A DNA stretch of 57,712 bases from Hallerella sp963629575. Lineage in GTDB: Bacteria > Fibrobacterota > Fibrobacteria > Fibrobacterales > Fibrobacteraceae. The notes under the pieces were generated by a model. It saw only the letters and a program-made list of their open reading frames with translations. It was not told where the DNA came from and made no database searches. The translations under genes and the position numbers were made by a program. Shown here piece after piece: positions 45,386 through 54,553 of the stretch; positions within the stretch are counted from its first letter, which is position 1, and every line of letters starts with the position of its first letter. The DNA is taken from positions 1 to 57,712 of the forward strand of contig CAVGIM010000012.1 in assembly GCA_963629575.1 (NCBI GenBank), in the 5' to 3' direction.

Positions 45386-46058
45386 GATACTTCCCCTTTT
45401 TCTTTTCGCGCTCGTCCTGTGCGGTTGCAAGGAATCCCGTACTGCGGAAAGCGATAAGGAACTACCCAAGGCGAGATTTGTCTCTTATGTCGAAAACGCT
45501 GAAAAATATCCGGTATCTACAAAGCCTCGGAGGTTTCCATGTGAAGAATGCGCCGTGGGCGAATTTAAAATGGTCAGGCCTTCTTTTTACGCTGAACTCG
45601 AAAGTTTTGACATTGAAACGGACAGCGTGGAAATGCCGATATGTTGGGCCGACATCCTTTTGGGAGCGTTCAGCTATGAATTGAGTATGCGTACCACTTT
45701 GGGCGATATCTATGCGGAACATATTCGTAAAATGCGAAAGTCGGATTCGGATTCGTCTTACTTTACGGGAATTCTGGACCTGAAAATTCCGATTGACACG
45801 ATGGGACGTGTCGGACGGATCCTTGTCAAGAAATCGACAACAGAGAATCGTCCGTTTGATGATGCCGTTCTGGATTATATTTCCAGCCTGGGATTTTCAC
45901 AAATGCCATATTCTTGTTTTCTGGTCGCAAAACTTCGATTTGAAAGGTCGGGGTTTTCGGGCAAAACTATCGAAATCGTTGACGAAAGATTGATTCATTT
46001 TTCTCCGCTTTTTATTCCCGGGGGATGCAGTCCGATGGATCCCGATGCGGTGATGTAG
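45378..46058 (+). CDS. CxxC / TonB-C-like lipoprotein, paralog T3
   Basis: 226 residues: lipobox LVLCGC (Cys16) in a signal peptide, CEEC at about residues 54-57, the HIRKMR-SDSDSSYF segment shared with T1, and a TonB-C-like end (ILDLKIPIDTMGRVGRI, FDDAVLDYI). The ATG at 45378 (AGGTG 6 nt upstream, overlapping the M2 stop) gives a cleaner lipoprotein start than the GTG at 45369. It forms the second HELSH-lipoprotein pair. Confidence 0.65.
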   Translation: MIKILPLFLFALVLCGCKESRTAESDKELPKARFVSYVENAEKYPVSTKPRRFPCEECAVGEFKMVRPSFYAELESFDIETDSVEMPICWADILLGAFSYELSMRTTLGDIYAEHIRKMRKSDSDSSYFTGILDLKIPIDTMGRVGRILVKKSTTENRPFDDAVLDYISSLGFSQMPYSCFLVAKLRFERSGFSGKTIEIVDERLIHFSPLFIPGGCSPMDPDAVM

Positions 46059-46069
46059 GTTTAGCTTAA

Positions 46070-46498
46070 ATGAAACAAGTCTTGCTGCTTCTGTGCTTTT
46101 TTACGGTTTCTTGCGTTTTTGCGGATATAACAAACGAGAAATGCCCTGTTTTTACAAAGGACAGGTATCTTGCTTGCCCGCAAGGCAAGAATGGCGAATA
46201 TCGCATGATACATGCGCCTTTTCATGCAATCATTGACAGTGTTTATGCGGAATCGGGGGAGTCATTGTCGGATATTGATATATGGAAAGACTGCTTGCTG
46301 AATTTTGCAGGGAGCAGGTTGGATCATTTCTATGTGGAACATATTCGGAAAATGAGAAAAACTAAAAATGATTCCTCTTATTTTTCGGGCGATATAGAAA
46401 TTAAATTTTGGATTAACCGGTTCGGTACGATTGACGATGTTCTGATTGTTCGTTCCACATCCGATACCTGGAGAGGCTGCCTCGTAAAAAACTGTTAA
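46070..46498 (+). CDS. Truncated CxxC / TonB-C-like protein, paralog T4
   Basis: 142 residues with a signal peptide (to CVFAD) and the family's HIRKMR...DSSYF segment. The protein stops shortly after the strand IVRSTSDT, where T1 and T3 continue with FDEAV/FDDAV and the rest of the TonB-C-like domain. The CxxC motif reads CPQG, losing the second cysteine. It is probably decayed. It lies 12 nt after T3 and 13 nt before the second Fic gene. Confidence 0.55.
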   Translation: MKQVLLLLCFFTVSCVFADITNEKCPVFTKDRYLACPQGKNGEYRMIHAPFHAIIDSVYAESGESLSDIDIWKDCLLNFAGSRLDHFYVEHIRKMRKTKNDSSYFSGDIEIKFWINRFGTIDDVLIVRSTSDTWRGCLVKNC

Positions 46499-46511
46499 AC
46501 AGAGAAATTCC

Positions 46512-47585
46512 ATGCTTCCTTTTTTAAAAGACAAATTGAGCGATTACGATGCGAACTTGTTCATCGATGAATTGATGGACGCTTCCATGCTCCTAGGAAC
46601 ATTGGACGCGAAAGTTCGTTTTTACAAGTTTAACGAAGTCCTTCTGCCGATGTTTCACAGTAAGGAAGCTATCGCTTCGATGTACATCGAAGGAACACAG
46701 ACGACGGTTTCCGATGTCTTTGAAAATAATTTGACGGCAAAAATTTCAGACGATAAGATTTATGCGGAATATGCGAACCATCTTTCCGCTTTGAGATTTG
46801 GCGAGGAATTCTTAAGGACGGATTCTTTTTCGCACGACTTTATCCAGAGATTTCATGAATTGCTTCTGAAAGATCTTAATGTAGCAAACAATAATGCTTT
46901 GAACGGTCGATACAAGGCGTGTGACAATCGCATTGTCAACTCTTTTGGCAAGGTCGTTTTTGAACCGCCTTCGCATAACGAAACGAAAAAATATATGGAC
47001 GAACTTATCCATTTTCTGAATGACAGAAATGATGGCATAAATTCGCTGGTAAAGGCTGCTATCGCCCACGCCCAATTTGAATCGATTCACCCCTTTGAAG
47101 ATGGAAACGGACGAGTTGGCAGAGCCTTGGTCAGTTTGTATTTGTATAAATCCGGTATTGTCCATCGTCCCTATTTTTACTTGAGCGAGGCGATAAGCCA
47201 GGATCGGATTGTCTATTATGGAAAATTGGACAGTTCGCGAAAATCCGATTACAATGAATGGATAATTTTTTTTCTCCGTAAAATTGCGGTCCAGGCAAGA
47301 CGGCAGATTAACTATATCGATGTGTTGGATAATTTGTACGCAAAGACACGTGCGATCGTAAGCGATTCCGTGAATAGCCCGAAGTTCGATGCTATTATGG
47401 AAACTCTTTTCAAACAGCCGATTTTAACATCCAAGGCTCTGTCCGAACGTTTGCACGTGACCGTAGGGCAGGCGAAACGCTATCTGGAAGTTTTGGAGAA
47501 AAAGCAGGTCCTTTTCGGAAGTGACCGCAGACGGAATAAGCTCTACTACTTCTTGGAACTCTTGGAGGCGATGCGCCTTTCCTGA
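46512..47585 (+). CDS. Fic-domain protein with C-terminal winged helix
   Basis: 357 residues. The Fic/DOC-N-like N-terminus (about 1-60) holds the inhibitory motif SMYIEG (about 57-62). The Fic motif HPFEDGNGRVGRA (about 195-207) is complete. A C-terminal winged helix-turn-helix (about 285-350, LTSKALSERLHVTVGQAKRYLEVL) may bind DNA for self-regulation. This is the common long Fic architecture. It closes the island begun by the shorter Fic gene at 41160. Confidence 0.9.
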   Translation: MLPFLKDKLSDYDANLFIDELMDASMLLGTLDAKVRFYKFNEVLLPMFHSKEAIASMYIEGTQTTVSDVFENNLTAKISDDKIYAEYANHLSALRFGEEFLRTDSFSHDFIQRFHELLLKDLNVANNNALNGRYKACDNRIVNSFGKVVFEPPSHNETKKYMDELIHFLNDRNDGINSLVKAAIAHAQFESIHPFEDGNGRVGRALVSLYLYKSGIVHRPYFYLSEAISQDRIVYYGKLDSSRKSDYNEWIIFFLRKIAVQARRQINYIDVLDNLYAKTRAIVSDSVNSPKFDAIMETLFKQPILTSKALSERLHVTVGQAKRYLEVLEKKQVLFGSDRRRNKLYYFLELLEAMRLS

Positions 47586-47668
47586 CTTCTGTCTGGGCGG
47601 TGTAATGCCGATGCGGAATTTTGGGGAATAAAAGCCCGCTTTTCTCGCCATCTTTCCCAAATCTCAAC

Positions 47669-47674
47669 TATATT
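47669..47674 (+). promoter_or_regulatory. Probable -10 box for aroE
   Basis: TATATT lies 1 nt before the ATG at 47676 and 7 nt before an in-frame GTG at 47682. By the spacing seen at other genes here, a leaderless start at 47682 is likely. Confidence 0.4.
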
Positions 47675-47675
47675 T

Positions 47676-48557
47676 ATGGTTGTGAAAAATATTGACGGAC
47701 GAACCCAACTGGTTGCCATTTTCGGAAATCCTGTCGGCCACAGCAAGTCTCCTTGTATGCACAACGCGGTTTTCGAAAAACTGGGCATCGATGCGGCGTA
47801 TGTGCCGCTTTCCCCCGAGCCTTCCGATTTGGGGAAGGCCATTCTAGGCTTTCGCGCGATGAGGTTTCTCGGTGCGAATGTCACGATTCCCTTCAAGGAA
47901 AAGGTCGGAGAATTTCTCGACGGGCTTTCGGAAATTTCCCGCTTCACAGGCAGCGTAAACACGCTCTACTGGGAAGACGGACAAGTCGGCGGTCGCCTGC
48001 TCGGGACGACGACGGACCCTTACGGCGCGCTTCTCGACCTTGCGGAAAACGGAGTCCCGGTGAAAGGCTCCCGTGTCGCGATTCTCGGAAACGGCGGAGC
48101 GGCCCGTTCGATCGCCTACGCGATGCTTTCGGAGGGCGTGGAAAGTCTCGCTATCGTTTCGCGGAATGCGGCGCGCGGTGCGGAACTCGCCGATGCGCTA
48201 TCCCGGGCGTTTCCGCAAAGACCCGCTGTCGGGCATGTTCTCTTCGGTGAATTCGAAAGAATCCGGGATTCGCTGGACCTGGTCCTGAACGCGACGAGCG
48301 TCGGGATGACCCCGAACGAAACTGAAACGCCCCTCCCGAAGGAGATGCTTTCGAAAAGGTTCGCCGTGTGCGACATCGTCTATGCGCCTTTGGAAACGAG
48401 GCTTCTTCGCGAAGCGAAATCCGTCGGCTGCAAGACGGTGGGCGGTGCCGCGATGCTTGTGTACCAGGGGGCGAAAAGTTTCGAATACTGGTTTCCCGGG
48501 AGACCGGCGGACGTCTCTACGATGAAAGCGGCTATCGGCCTTGCGGAGGAAACATGA
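47676..48557 (+). CDS. aroE: Shikimate dehydrogenase
   Basis: Reduces 3-dehydroshikimate to shikimate with NADPH. 293 residues: the substrate site GNPVGHSKSP (about 17-26), the catalytic Lys in NVTIPFKE, the nucleotide-binding ILGNGGAARSI, and the NATSVGM motif. It ends in a 4-nt ATGA overlap with the aroK-aroB fusion, so the pathway genes are coupled. The true start may be GTG 47682 (two residues shorter), judged from the promoter box. Confidence 0.93.
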   Translation: MVVKNIDGRTQLVAIFGNPVGHSKSPCMHNAVFEKLGIDAAYVPLSPEPSDLGKAILGFRAMRFLGANVTIPFKEKVGEFLDGLSEISRFTGSVNTLYWEDGQVGGRLLGTTTDPYGALLDLAENGVPVKGSRVAILGNGGAARSIAYAMLSEGVESLAIVSRNAARGAELADALSRAFPQRPAVGHVLFGEFERIRDSLDLVLNATSVGMTPNETETPLPKEMLSKRFAVCDIVYAPLETRLLREAKSVGCKTVGGAAMLVYQGAKSFEYWFPGRPADVSTMKAAIGLAEET

Positions 48558-50188
48558 TGGACACCTTGAACCAGACCGTCTATTTTACGGGCTTCATGGC
48601 GAGCGGCAAGAGTCGCATCGGGCATGCGGTCGCGGAACGCTTTCATGCGACGTTCATCGATACCGATGCGGCGATCGTGGAGCGAGAGGGCAAGAGCGTT
48701 TCGGAAATTTTCGAACAGGAAGGCGAAGCGGCGTTTCGAAAGAAGGAACTTTCCCTGATAGAGGAAATCGCGGCGGATCCTTCGCCGAAGGTGGTCGCTC
48801 TCGGCGGGGGAACCTTGACGCAAGGCGCGGTCGTTTCGCTTATCCGGAAAACGGGTCTTATCGTCCGGCTTTGGGCGACTCCGGAAGTTCTCTCGGAGCG
48901 GATCGGTCGCAAGGATACGCGTCCTCTGATGGCGGGGCTTTCCTCGGAGGAACGTCTCGAAAAAGTCAAGGCGATGCTTGCCGAAAGGGAATCTCGCTAT
49001 GCGCTTGCCGATTTCAGCGTGGAAAGTACGAACGAATCCGAAGAGCGGGTCGTTTCGGCGGTGTTGCGCGGGCTCCAATTCTGGAAGTCGCGAATGGTCT
49101 ATGTGGAACCTTCCGGCGGTTCGCACTACCCGATTTTCATTGGGCACAAGCTAATCCCGAAGTTTTCTGCGCTCCTTTCCGGGCTTCGGCTCGCTCCGGG
49201 CGATTCGTTCCTCGTCTGCACGGATACGACGATTGCGAAGGCGCAGTCCCGCAACCTGGGAATGCTTCGGCACGAGGCGGGAAACTGCCCCGCATTCAAG
49301 TTCCACGCGGGAGAAATCTACAAGAACCTGAACAGCCTGAACCAGCTTTTCACGTTCATGCTGCGGAGACGCTTTAGCCGCAAGTCGTGCCTTCTCCAGC
49401 TTTCGGGAGGGGTTGTCGGCGACATGGCGGGATTTGCCGCGGCGACGTACCAGCGCGGCATCGACTTTGTGCAGATCCCGACGACGCTCCTTTCGATGGT
49501 TGACAGCTCGGTCGGCGGAAAGGTGGCGGTAAACCATCCGGAAGGGAAGAACATGATCGGCGCGTTTTACCAGCCGAAGGCGGTCGTTTGCGATCTCGAT
49601 ACGCTTTCGACGCTTCCCGATTCGGAATATCTTTCGGGACTTGCCGAGGTCGTCAAGTATGGCGTGATTTACGATGAAACGTTCTTTGCGTATCTGGAAC
49701 AGAACGTGCAAAAGATCCTCTCTCGCGAGACGGAATCTTTGGCGCATATCGTTCGACGCAGCTGCGAAATCAAGGCGGAAGTCGTCGGCATCGACGAAAA
49801 GGAGCAAGGGCTCCGGGCGATTCTGAACTATGGGCACACCTTTGGGCACGCGATAGAAAAACTGCACCGCTACGAATTTTCGCACGGTATCGGGGTGAGC
49901 CTCGGAATGCGGGTCGCTGCGCGCCTCGCCAAGCGGCTCGGGATGATTTCGCAGGAAACGGAAACGCGCCAGACGGCGCTTCTCGACGCCTACGGATTTC
50001 CAAGGACCGTCGAGGGCGTTACCGCCGATGCCGCCTGGGACGCGATGGGCGTTGACAAGAAGGTGGAAAAGGACAGGCGCGTCTATATTCTCCCGACGCG
50101 AATCGGCGAAGTGAAGAAAGTCGCGAATGTCGAAGAAGCCTTGGTCAAGGAAGCCTGGAAAGTTGTCTTGCCGGAGGTTTGCGCATGA
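48554..50188 (+). CDS. aroKB: Fused shikimate kinase / 3-dehydroquinate synthase
   Basis: 544 residues with two enzymes of the shikimate pathway. The first about 175 residues are shikimate kinase: P-loop GFMASGKSRIG, DTDAAIVEREG, FRKKE and GGGTL. The rest is dehydroquinate synthase: GGVVGDMAGF, the TTLLSMVDSSVGGKVAVN region, ligands in GLAEVVKYG, GHTFGHAIE and HGIGVSLGM, and Lys in KKVEKD. It starts with two adjacent ATG codons at 48554. The steps joined are not consecutive (steps 2 and 5), so channelling is unlikely and fusion probably serves equal dosage. Confidence 0.93.
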   Translation: MMDTLNQTVYFTGFMASGKSRIGHAVAERFHATFIDTDAAIVEREGKSVSEIFEQEGEAAFRKKELSLIEEIAADPSPKVVALGGGTLTQGAVVSLIRKTGLIVRLWATPEVLSERIGRKDTRPLMAGLSSEERLEKVKAMLAERESRYALADFSVESTNESEERVVSAVLRGLQFWKSRMVYVEPSGGSHYPIFIGHKLIPKFSALLSGLRLAPGDSFLVCTDTTIAKAQSRNLGMLRHEAGNCPAFKFHAGEIYKNLNSLNQLFTFMLRRRFSRKSCLLQLSGGVVGDMAGFAAATYQRGIDFVQIPTTLLSMVDSSVGGKVAVNHPEGKNMIGAFYQPKAVVCDLDTLSTLPDSEYLSGLAEVVKYGVIYDETFFAYLEQNVQKILSRETESLAHIVRRSCEIKAEVVGIDEKEQGLRAILNYGHTFGHAIEKLHRYEFSHGIGVSLGMRVAARLAKRLGMISQETETRQTALLDAYGFPRTVEGVTADAAWDAMGVDKKVEKDRRVYILPTRIGEVKKVANVEEALVKEAWKVVLPEVCA

Positions 50189-51165
50189 GTATTCTAGTGA
50201 CGGGCGGAACGGGCGCTCTCGGATTTCACATTCTTGCCAGCGTGACGCGAAACGGCGAAAGCCTTTTCAGCTTTAGCGACGAGCAGCCACAGCCGTGGCA
50301 GAAGATTTCCGACGTGGTCTATCGTACGGGGAACCTTCTGGATTTCAAGGACGTTCTCTCCGTGGTGAAGGATACCGCACCCCGGGCCATCTTTCATCTG
50401 GCGAGCCAGTCGAGCGTGGGACTTTCGTACAAGAAGCCTTACGAGACGCTCAGCACGAACCTTCTCGGGACGCAGAACCTTCTCGAAGCGGCCCGCCAGA
50501 TAGTTCCCGAAGCGAAAATTCTCCTGCTAAGCTCTAGCGAAATCTACGGACGCGCAAGCGGAACGCTCCTCACCACGCTCCACAAGGAATCAGACTCGCC
50601 AAACCCGCTGACATCGTACGCGACTTCCAAGGCGTGCATGGAACTTCTGGGCAACCAGTTCGCGAACGCTTACGGAATGCACATCGTGACGATTCGACCG
50701 TTCCATTTTACCGGTCCGCATCACAGCCGTCGCTTCGCGATTCCGTCGATAGCAAGCCAGCTGGTGAAGATCAAGAAGTACGGGGCGGAACCCATCATCT
50801 ATTCCGGGAGCCTGGACGTGAGCCGGGATGTTCTCGACGTGCGCGACGTGGCGCGGGGGCTTATCCAGGTTCTGCAGGCCGGGAATCCCGGCGAAGTCTA
50901 TAACATCTGTTCGGGAAAGTCCTATACGTTTCGGGAATTGACCGAATACCTGGTCGATATCGCGGGCGCCGATGTCGATTTCTGTTTCGATCCGTCGAAG
51001 GAACGCACGCTCGACATTCCTCTTTTAGTCGGCGATCCGGCGAAAATCGCCGCCTTGGGCTGGAAGCCCCTGATAACGATAGAGGACTGTCTCAAGGATC
51101 TTTACAACGAAATGATCGTGCGGCTGAAGATGGAACGGGAGATGAAAGGCCTGTCCAATTCTTGA
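50185..51165 (+). CDS. NAD(P)-dependent sugar-nucleotide epimerase/reductase
   Basis: 326-residue extended SDR. The nucleotide motif TGGTGALGF is at residues 6-14, the catalytic Ser in SSSEIYG, the Tyr-x-x-x-Lys pair in SYATSKA, and the LDVRDVARGL segment mid-late. The order suggests GDP-6-deoxymannose reductase or GDP-mannose dehydratase relatives; exact specificity cannot be told. The start ATG (50185) overlaps the previous stop as ATGA, with GGAGG 7 nt upstream; TTG at 50179 is less likely. It probably serves surface polysaccharide synthesis. Confidence 0.82.
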   Translation: MSILVTGGTGALGFHILASVTRNGESLFSFSDEQPQPWQKISDVVYRTGNLLDFKDVLSVVKDTAPRAIFHLASQSSVGLSYKKPYETLSTNLLGTQNLLEAARQIVPEAKILLLSSSEIYGRASGTLLTTLHKESDSPNPLTSYATSKACMELLGNQFANAYGMHIVTIRPFHFTGPHHSRRFAIPSIASQLVKIKKYGAEPIIYSGSLDVSRDVLDVRDVARGLIQVLQAGNPGEVYNICSGKSYTFRELTEYLVDIAGADVDFCFDPSKERTLDIPLLVGDPAKIAALGWKPLITIEDCLKDLYNEMIVRLKMEREMKGLSNS

Positions 51166-51178
51166 CCTTGCCGATTTC

Positions 51179-51184
51179 TATATT
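51179..51184 (+). promoter_or_regulatory. Probable -10 box for ffh, leaderless start
   Basis: TATATT lies 8 nt before the first of two adjacent ATG codons (51193). There is no ribosome-binding site. Confidence 0.5.
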
Positions 51185-51192
51185 TTCGCATT

Positions 51193-52554
51193 ATGATGTT
51201 TTCGCAATTGACAGAATCTCTGGAGTCGACGCTTAAGAATTTGCGTGGACAAGGAACCTTGACCGAGGAAAACGTAGCGGATTCGCTCCGCGAAGTTCGC
51301 CGGGCCTTTCTCGAAGCGGACGTGAGCTTTAACGTCACGCGCGACTTTGTGAAGGCGGTGAAGGAAAAGGCGATGGGAAAGGAAGTTCTCACGTCGGTGA
51401 CGCCCGGTCAGCAGATTGTCAAGATTATTCACGACGAGCTGGTCGAGGTGATGGGCGGCGAAACGAAGGAACTCGCTCTTTCGGGAAAGCCTCCTGTCGG
51501 CATCATGATGGTCGGTCTCCAGGGATCCGGCAAGACGACCTTTGCCGCGAAGATTTCCCTCTACCTGCGGAGCAAGCGCAAGAAGAAACCGCTCCTTGTC
51601 GCGGCGGACGTCTATCGCCCGGCGGCTATCAGGCAGTTGCAGGTTCTCGGAAAGTCCATCGGGATTCCGGTGTATGACGAGGGCGAGGGAAACCCGGTCG
51701 AAATCATTCGGCATGGGCGCGAATACGCGGAAAAGAACGGTTTCGACGTCGTCATCTACGATACCGCGGGTCGCTTGCAGATAGACGAAAAGCTGATGCA
51801 GGAACTCGAACAGGCGCGCGATGCGGTGAAGCCCGAAGAAATCCTCTTTGTCGCGGACGCGATGATTGGCCAGGAAGCGGTGAACGTCGCGGAAACGTTC
51901 TTCAACCGGCTGAACTTTACGGGCGTCTGTCTTTCGAAGATGGACGGTGACGCTCGCGGCGGCGCGGCGCTTTCGATAAAAAAGATTACGGGCGTTCCGA
52001 TTTGCTTTATCGGCGTGGGCGAAAAGCCGAACGAGATAGACCTTTTCCACCCGGACCGCATGGCTAGCCGAATCCTCGGCATGGGCGACGTGGTAAGCCT
52101 TGTCGAAAAGGCGCAGTCGGTTATCGACGAACGCGACGCGAAGGATCTGAAGAAAAAAATCCTGAACAACACGTTCGATCTGGACGATTTTCTGCGGCAG
52201 CTCCGCACGATTAAGAAGCTCGGTCGCATCAAGGACATTCTGGGGCTCATCCCGGGACTGAACAAGCTCCCGCTCGACAAGATAAACGAAAAGGAAATGG
52301 TCTATGTCGAAGCGGTCCTGAGTTCGATGACGGTCAAGGAACGCAAGCATCCCGATATCATCAACGGCTGCCGCAAGGCCCGAATCGCCAAGGGTTCGGG
52401 AACGGACGTCCCCCGCGTAAACCAGGTTCTCCGCCAGTTCGAGGACATGAAGGCGATGTTCAAGAAAATCGGCTCGTTCGCGAAAAAGCAGAACGGCGGC
52501 GCACCGGTCGGTTCGAACTACACGCCTCCCAAAAAGAAGAAAAAGAAGCGCTGA
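51193..52554 (+). CDS. ffh: Signal recognition particle GTPase Ffh
   Basis: Binds signal sequences and delivers ribosomes to the membrane with FtsY. 453 residues: N domain (1-85), the GTPase motifs GLQGSGKTT, DTAGRLQID, SKMDGDARGGAALS and the GVGEKPNE closing segment (about 100-290), then the methionine-containing M domain (about 325-435) with the RNA-binding motif SGTDVPRVNQVL. The tail is lysine-rich. It ends in a TGATG overlap with pdxB. Confidence 0.95.
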   Translation: MMFSQLTESLESTLKNLRGQGTLTEENVADSLREVRRAFLEADVSFNVTRDFVKAVKEKAMGKEVLTSVTPGQQIVKIIHDELVEVMGGETKELALSGKPPVGIMMVGLQGSGKTTFAAKISLYLRSKRKKKPLLVAADVYRPAAIRQLQVLGKSIGIPVYDEGEGNPVEIIRHGREYAEKNGFDVVIYDTAGRLQIDEKLMQELEQARDAVKPEEILFVADAMIGQEAVNVAETFFNRLNFTGVCLSKMDGDARGGAALSIKKITGVPICFIGVGEKPNEIDLFHPDRMASRILGMGDVVSLVEKAQSVIDERDAKDLKKKILNNTFDLDDFLRQLRTIKKLGRIKDILGLIPGLNKLPLDKINEKEMVYVEAVLSSMTVKERKHPDIINGCRKARIAKGSGTDVPRVNQVLRQFEDMKAMFKKIGSFAKKQNGGAPVGSNYTPPKKKKKKR

Positions 52555-53675
52555 TGCTTGTCGTCGCGGACGCTGCCATTCCTTATCTGAAGGGCGTTCT
52601 GGAGCCTTATGCCGAGGTCCGCTACAAGCCCGGCGCGGAAATCCGTCCGGATGACGTGCGAAATGCCGATGCGCTGCTTGTTCGGACGCGGACCCGTGTG
52701 GATTCCAGCCTCCTCGAAGGTTCCCGGGTAAAGTTCGTCGCGACGGCGACCATCGGGACGGATCACGTGGACAAGGCGTATCTCGATTCAAGAGAAGTTT
52801 TCTTTGCCAGCGCTCCGGGCTGCAATGCGGCGAGCGTTGCGCAATATGTCGCTTCGGCGCTCTTGAAGCTTTCCCGAAATTTTGCGGAGCCGCTTTCCGA
52901 AAAGACGCTCGGAATCGTCGGCGTGGGGCATGTCGGCAGGGAAGTCCTGCGGGTGGCGAACGCTCTGGGCATGAAAGTCCTTCTGTGCGATCCTCCGCGG
53001 GCAGAAAGAGAAGGCGCGGAAGGCTTTGTTTCCGAGGAAGAACTCCTTTCGAATGCCGATATCGTGACGCTCCACGTGCCGCTCGAAAGAGTGGGAAAAT
53101 ACCCGACGTATCATCTGGCGGACGAATCCTTTTTGGCGAAGATGCGTCCGGGTGCCTGGTTTTTGAACGCTTCGCGGGGGGAGGTCGCAAGCGGAAACGC
53201 CTTGAAGGCCACTCTGAAAGAAAAGCGTTTGAAAGCTGCCGTCCTCGATGTTTGGGAAAACGAGTCGCGCATCGACACGGAACTCTTGCGATTGGTGGAT
53301 TTCGGGACGCCGCATATCGCGGGCTACAGCCGGGACGGAAAGGCGAACGCGACGACGCAAGTCGTGCAAGCCCTTGCCCGCTTTTTTGACCTGGAACCTC
53401 TCGCGGACTTTCGGGTGGAACTCCCTTCGAATTTTTCTGTCAGCCTTTCTCCGTCCAGGGATTTTGAAGAAATTTTCCGCGAAATCATCCTCGAAACCTA
53501 CGATATCGAATCGGATTCCCGAAAATTGAAGGAAAATCCTTCCGATTTCGAAAAGTTTCGCAGCGAATATCCCGAAAGGCGCGAACCTGTCGCCTACCGC
53601 GTGCGACTTTTGCCATCGCAGTTTGCATTTCGTCACAGTATCGAAAATTTGGGCTTTACGATTTTTCCCGAGTAA
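52554..53675 (+). CDS. pdxB: Erythronate-4-phosphate dehydrogenase
   Basis: Second step of the DXP-dependent pyridoxal phosphate pathway. The 373-residue D-2-hydroxyacid dehydrogenase has the PdxB-specific APGCNAASVAQYV, NAD site GIVGVGHVGREV, ASRGEVASG with catalytic Arg, and TPHIAGYSRDGK with the catalytic His. The C-terminal PdxB dimer domain is shorter and more charged than usual. It starts inside the ffh stop codon (TGATG), so expression follows ffh. Confidence 0.9.
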   Translation: MLVVADAAIPYLKGVLEPYAEVRYKPGAEIRPDDVRNADALLVRTRTRVDSSLLEGSRVKFVATATIGTDHVDKAYLDSREVFFASAPGCNAASVAQYVASALLKLSRNFAEPLSEKTLGIVGVGHVGREVLRVANALGMKVLLCDPPRAEREGAEGFVSEEELLSNADIVTLHVPLERVGKYPTYHLADESFLAKMRPGAWFLNASRGEVASGNALKATLKEKRLKAAVLDVWENESRIDTELLRLVDFGTPHIAGYSRDGKANATTQVVQALARFFDLEPLADFRVELPSNFSVSLSPSRDFEEIFREIILETYDIESDSRKLKENPSDFEKFRSEYPERREPVAYRVRLLPSQFAFRHSIENLGFTIFPE

Positions 53676-53677
53676 AC

Positions 53678-53683
53678 TAACTT
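53678..53683 (+). promoter_or_regulatory. Probable -10 box for the DUF3078 gene, leaderless start
   Basis: TAACTT lies 7 nt before the ATG at 53691. No ribosome-binding site is visible in the 15-nt gap after pdxB. Confidence 0.4.
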
Positions 53684-53690
53684 TCCGCTT

Positions 53691-54548
53691 ATGAAACAGA
53701 TATCCATTTTCGCTCTTGCCTTTTCCCTCCTTTCCGCGGCATCCTTTGCCAAGGACGGCATGTTCTCGGATGCGCTTCCTTCGAACTGGAACGCCGACGT
53801 CCTCGCGTCTCTCCAGTACACGCGCCAGCATTACAGCAACTGGAACAACGGTTCGGACGGAGTCAATACGAACGTCTGGATTCTCAAGTACGATGCCGAC
53901 GTCATCGGGCATTTTTCGCATGTCGATTGGCGAAACGTCGTGAACCTCGAATGGGGACAGACTTACCGCAAGGGCGCAGGCACGCGCAAGTCGAGCGACA
54001 AGATCTTTATCGAAACGACCGTGATGGAAAACGACTTCAAGCCGTTTGAACCCTATGTCGGGCTGCGCTTCGAATCGCAGTTTTCCAAGAGCTACACATA
54101 CACCGATTCCACGAGAACGCCGGTTTCGTGCTTTATGGACCCGGGATACTTTACCCAGATGGCCGGTATCGCCTACGCGCCGAACGACAATTTCCGCCAG
54201 GGAATCGCCTTTGCGAACCGCATGACTTTTTCGGACGGATACGGCTGGGCAGACGACAAGGACACGAAAAAGTTCGAAAAGTTCAAGGACGAGCCGGGTC
54301 TCGAAAGCGTGACCGAATACAAGGTCGGATTTTCCTCGCTCGCCTCGTTCAAGACCCGTCTCTGGGCATTTGTAAACTTCAAGGGCGTTGACGAAATTGA
54401 TGGCAAGTGGGAGAACAAGCTCGACGTGACGATCGCTCCGCTGATCGTTCTGAGCGTGGGCCTCGATCTCGCTTACGACAAGGACGTTGACGAGGATACG
54501 CAATACCGCGATGCCGTGACGCTCGGCATTACGTGGCGCTGGTTCTAG
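53691..54548 (+). CDS. DUF3078-type outer-membrane beta-barrel protein
   Basis: 285 residues: signal peptide (to SFAKD, about residue 21), then a repeat of amphipathic strands ending in an aromatic WRWF, as in outer-membrane barrels. The near-N-terminal QHYSNWNNGSDGVN is the DUF3078 signature region (NW-x-x-G). No function is established for this family. It is the last plus-strand gene and converges on the SauUSI-like gene 5 nt away. Confidence 0.75.
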   Translation: MKQISIFALAFSLLSAASFAKDGMFSDALPSNWNADVLASLQYTRQHYSNWNNGSDGVNTNVWILKYDADVIGHFSHVDWRNVVNLEWGQTYRKGAGTRKSSDKIFIETTVMENDFKPFEPYVGLRFESQFSKSYTYTDSTRTPVSCFMDPGYFTQMAGIAYAPNDNFRQGIAFANRMTFSDGYGWADDKDTKKFEKFKDEPGLESVTEYKVGFSSLASFKTRLWAFVNFKGVDEIDGKWENKLDVTIAPLIVLSVGLDLAYDKDVDEDTQYRDAVTLGITWRWF

Positions 54549-54553
54549 ACTTT

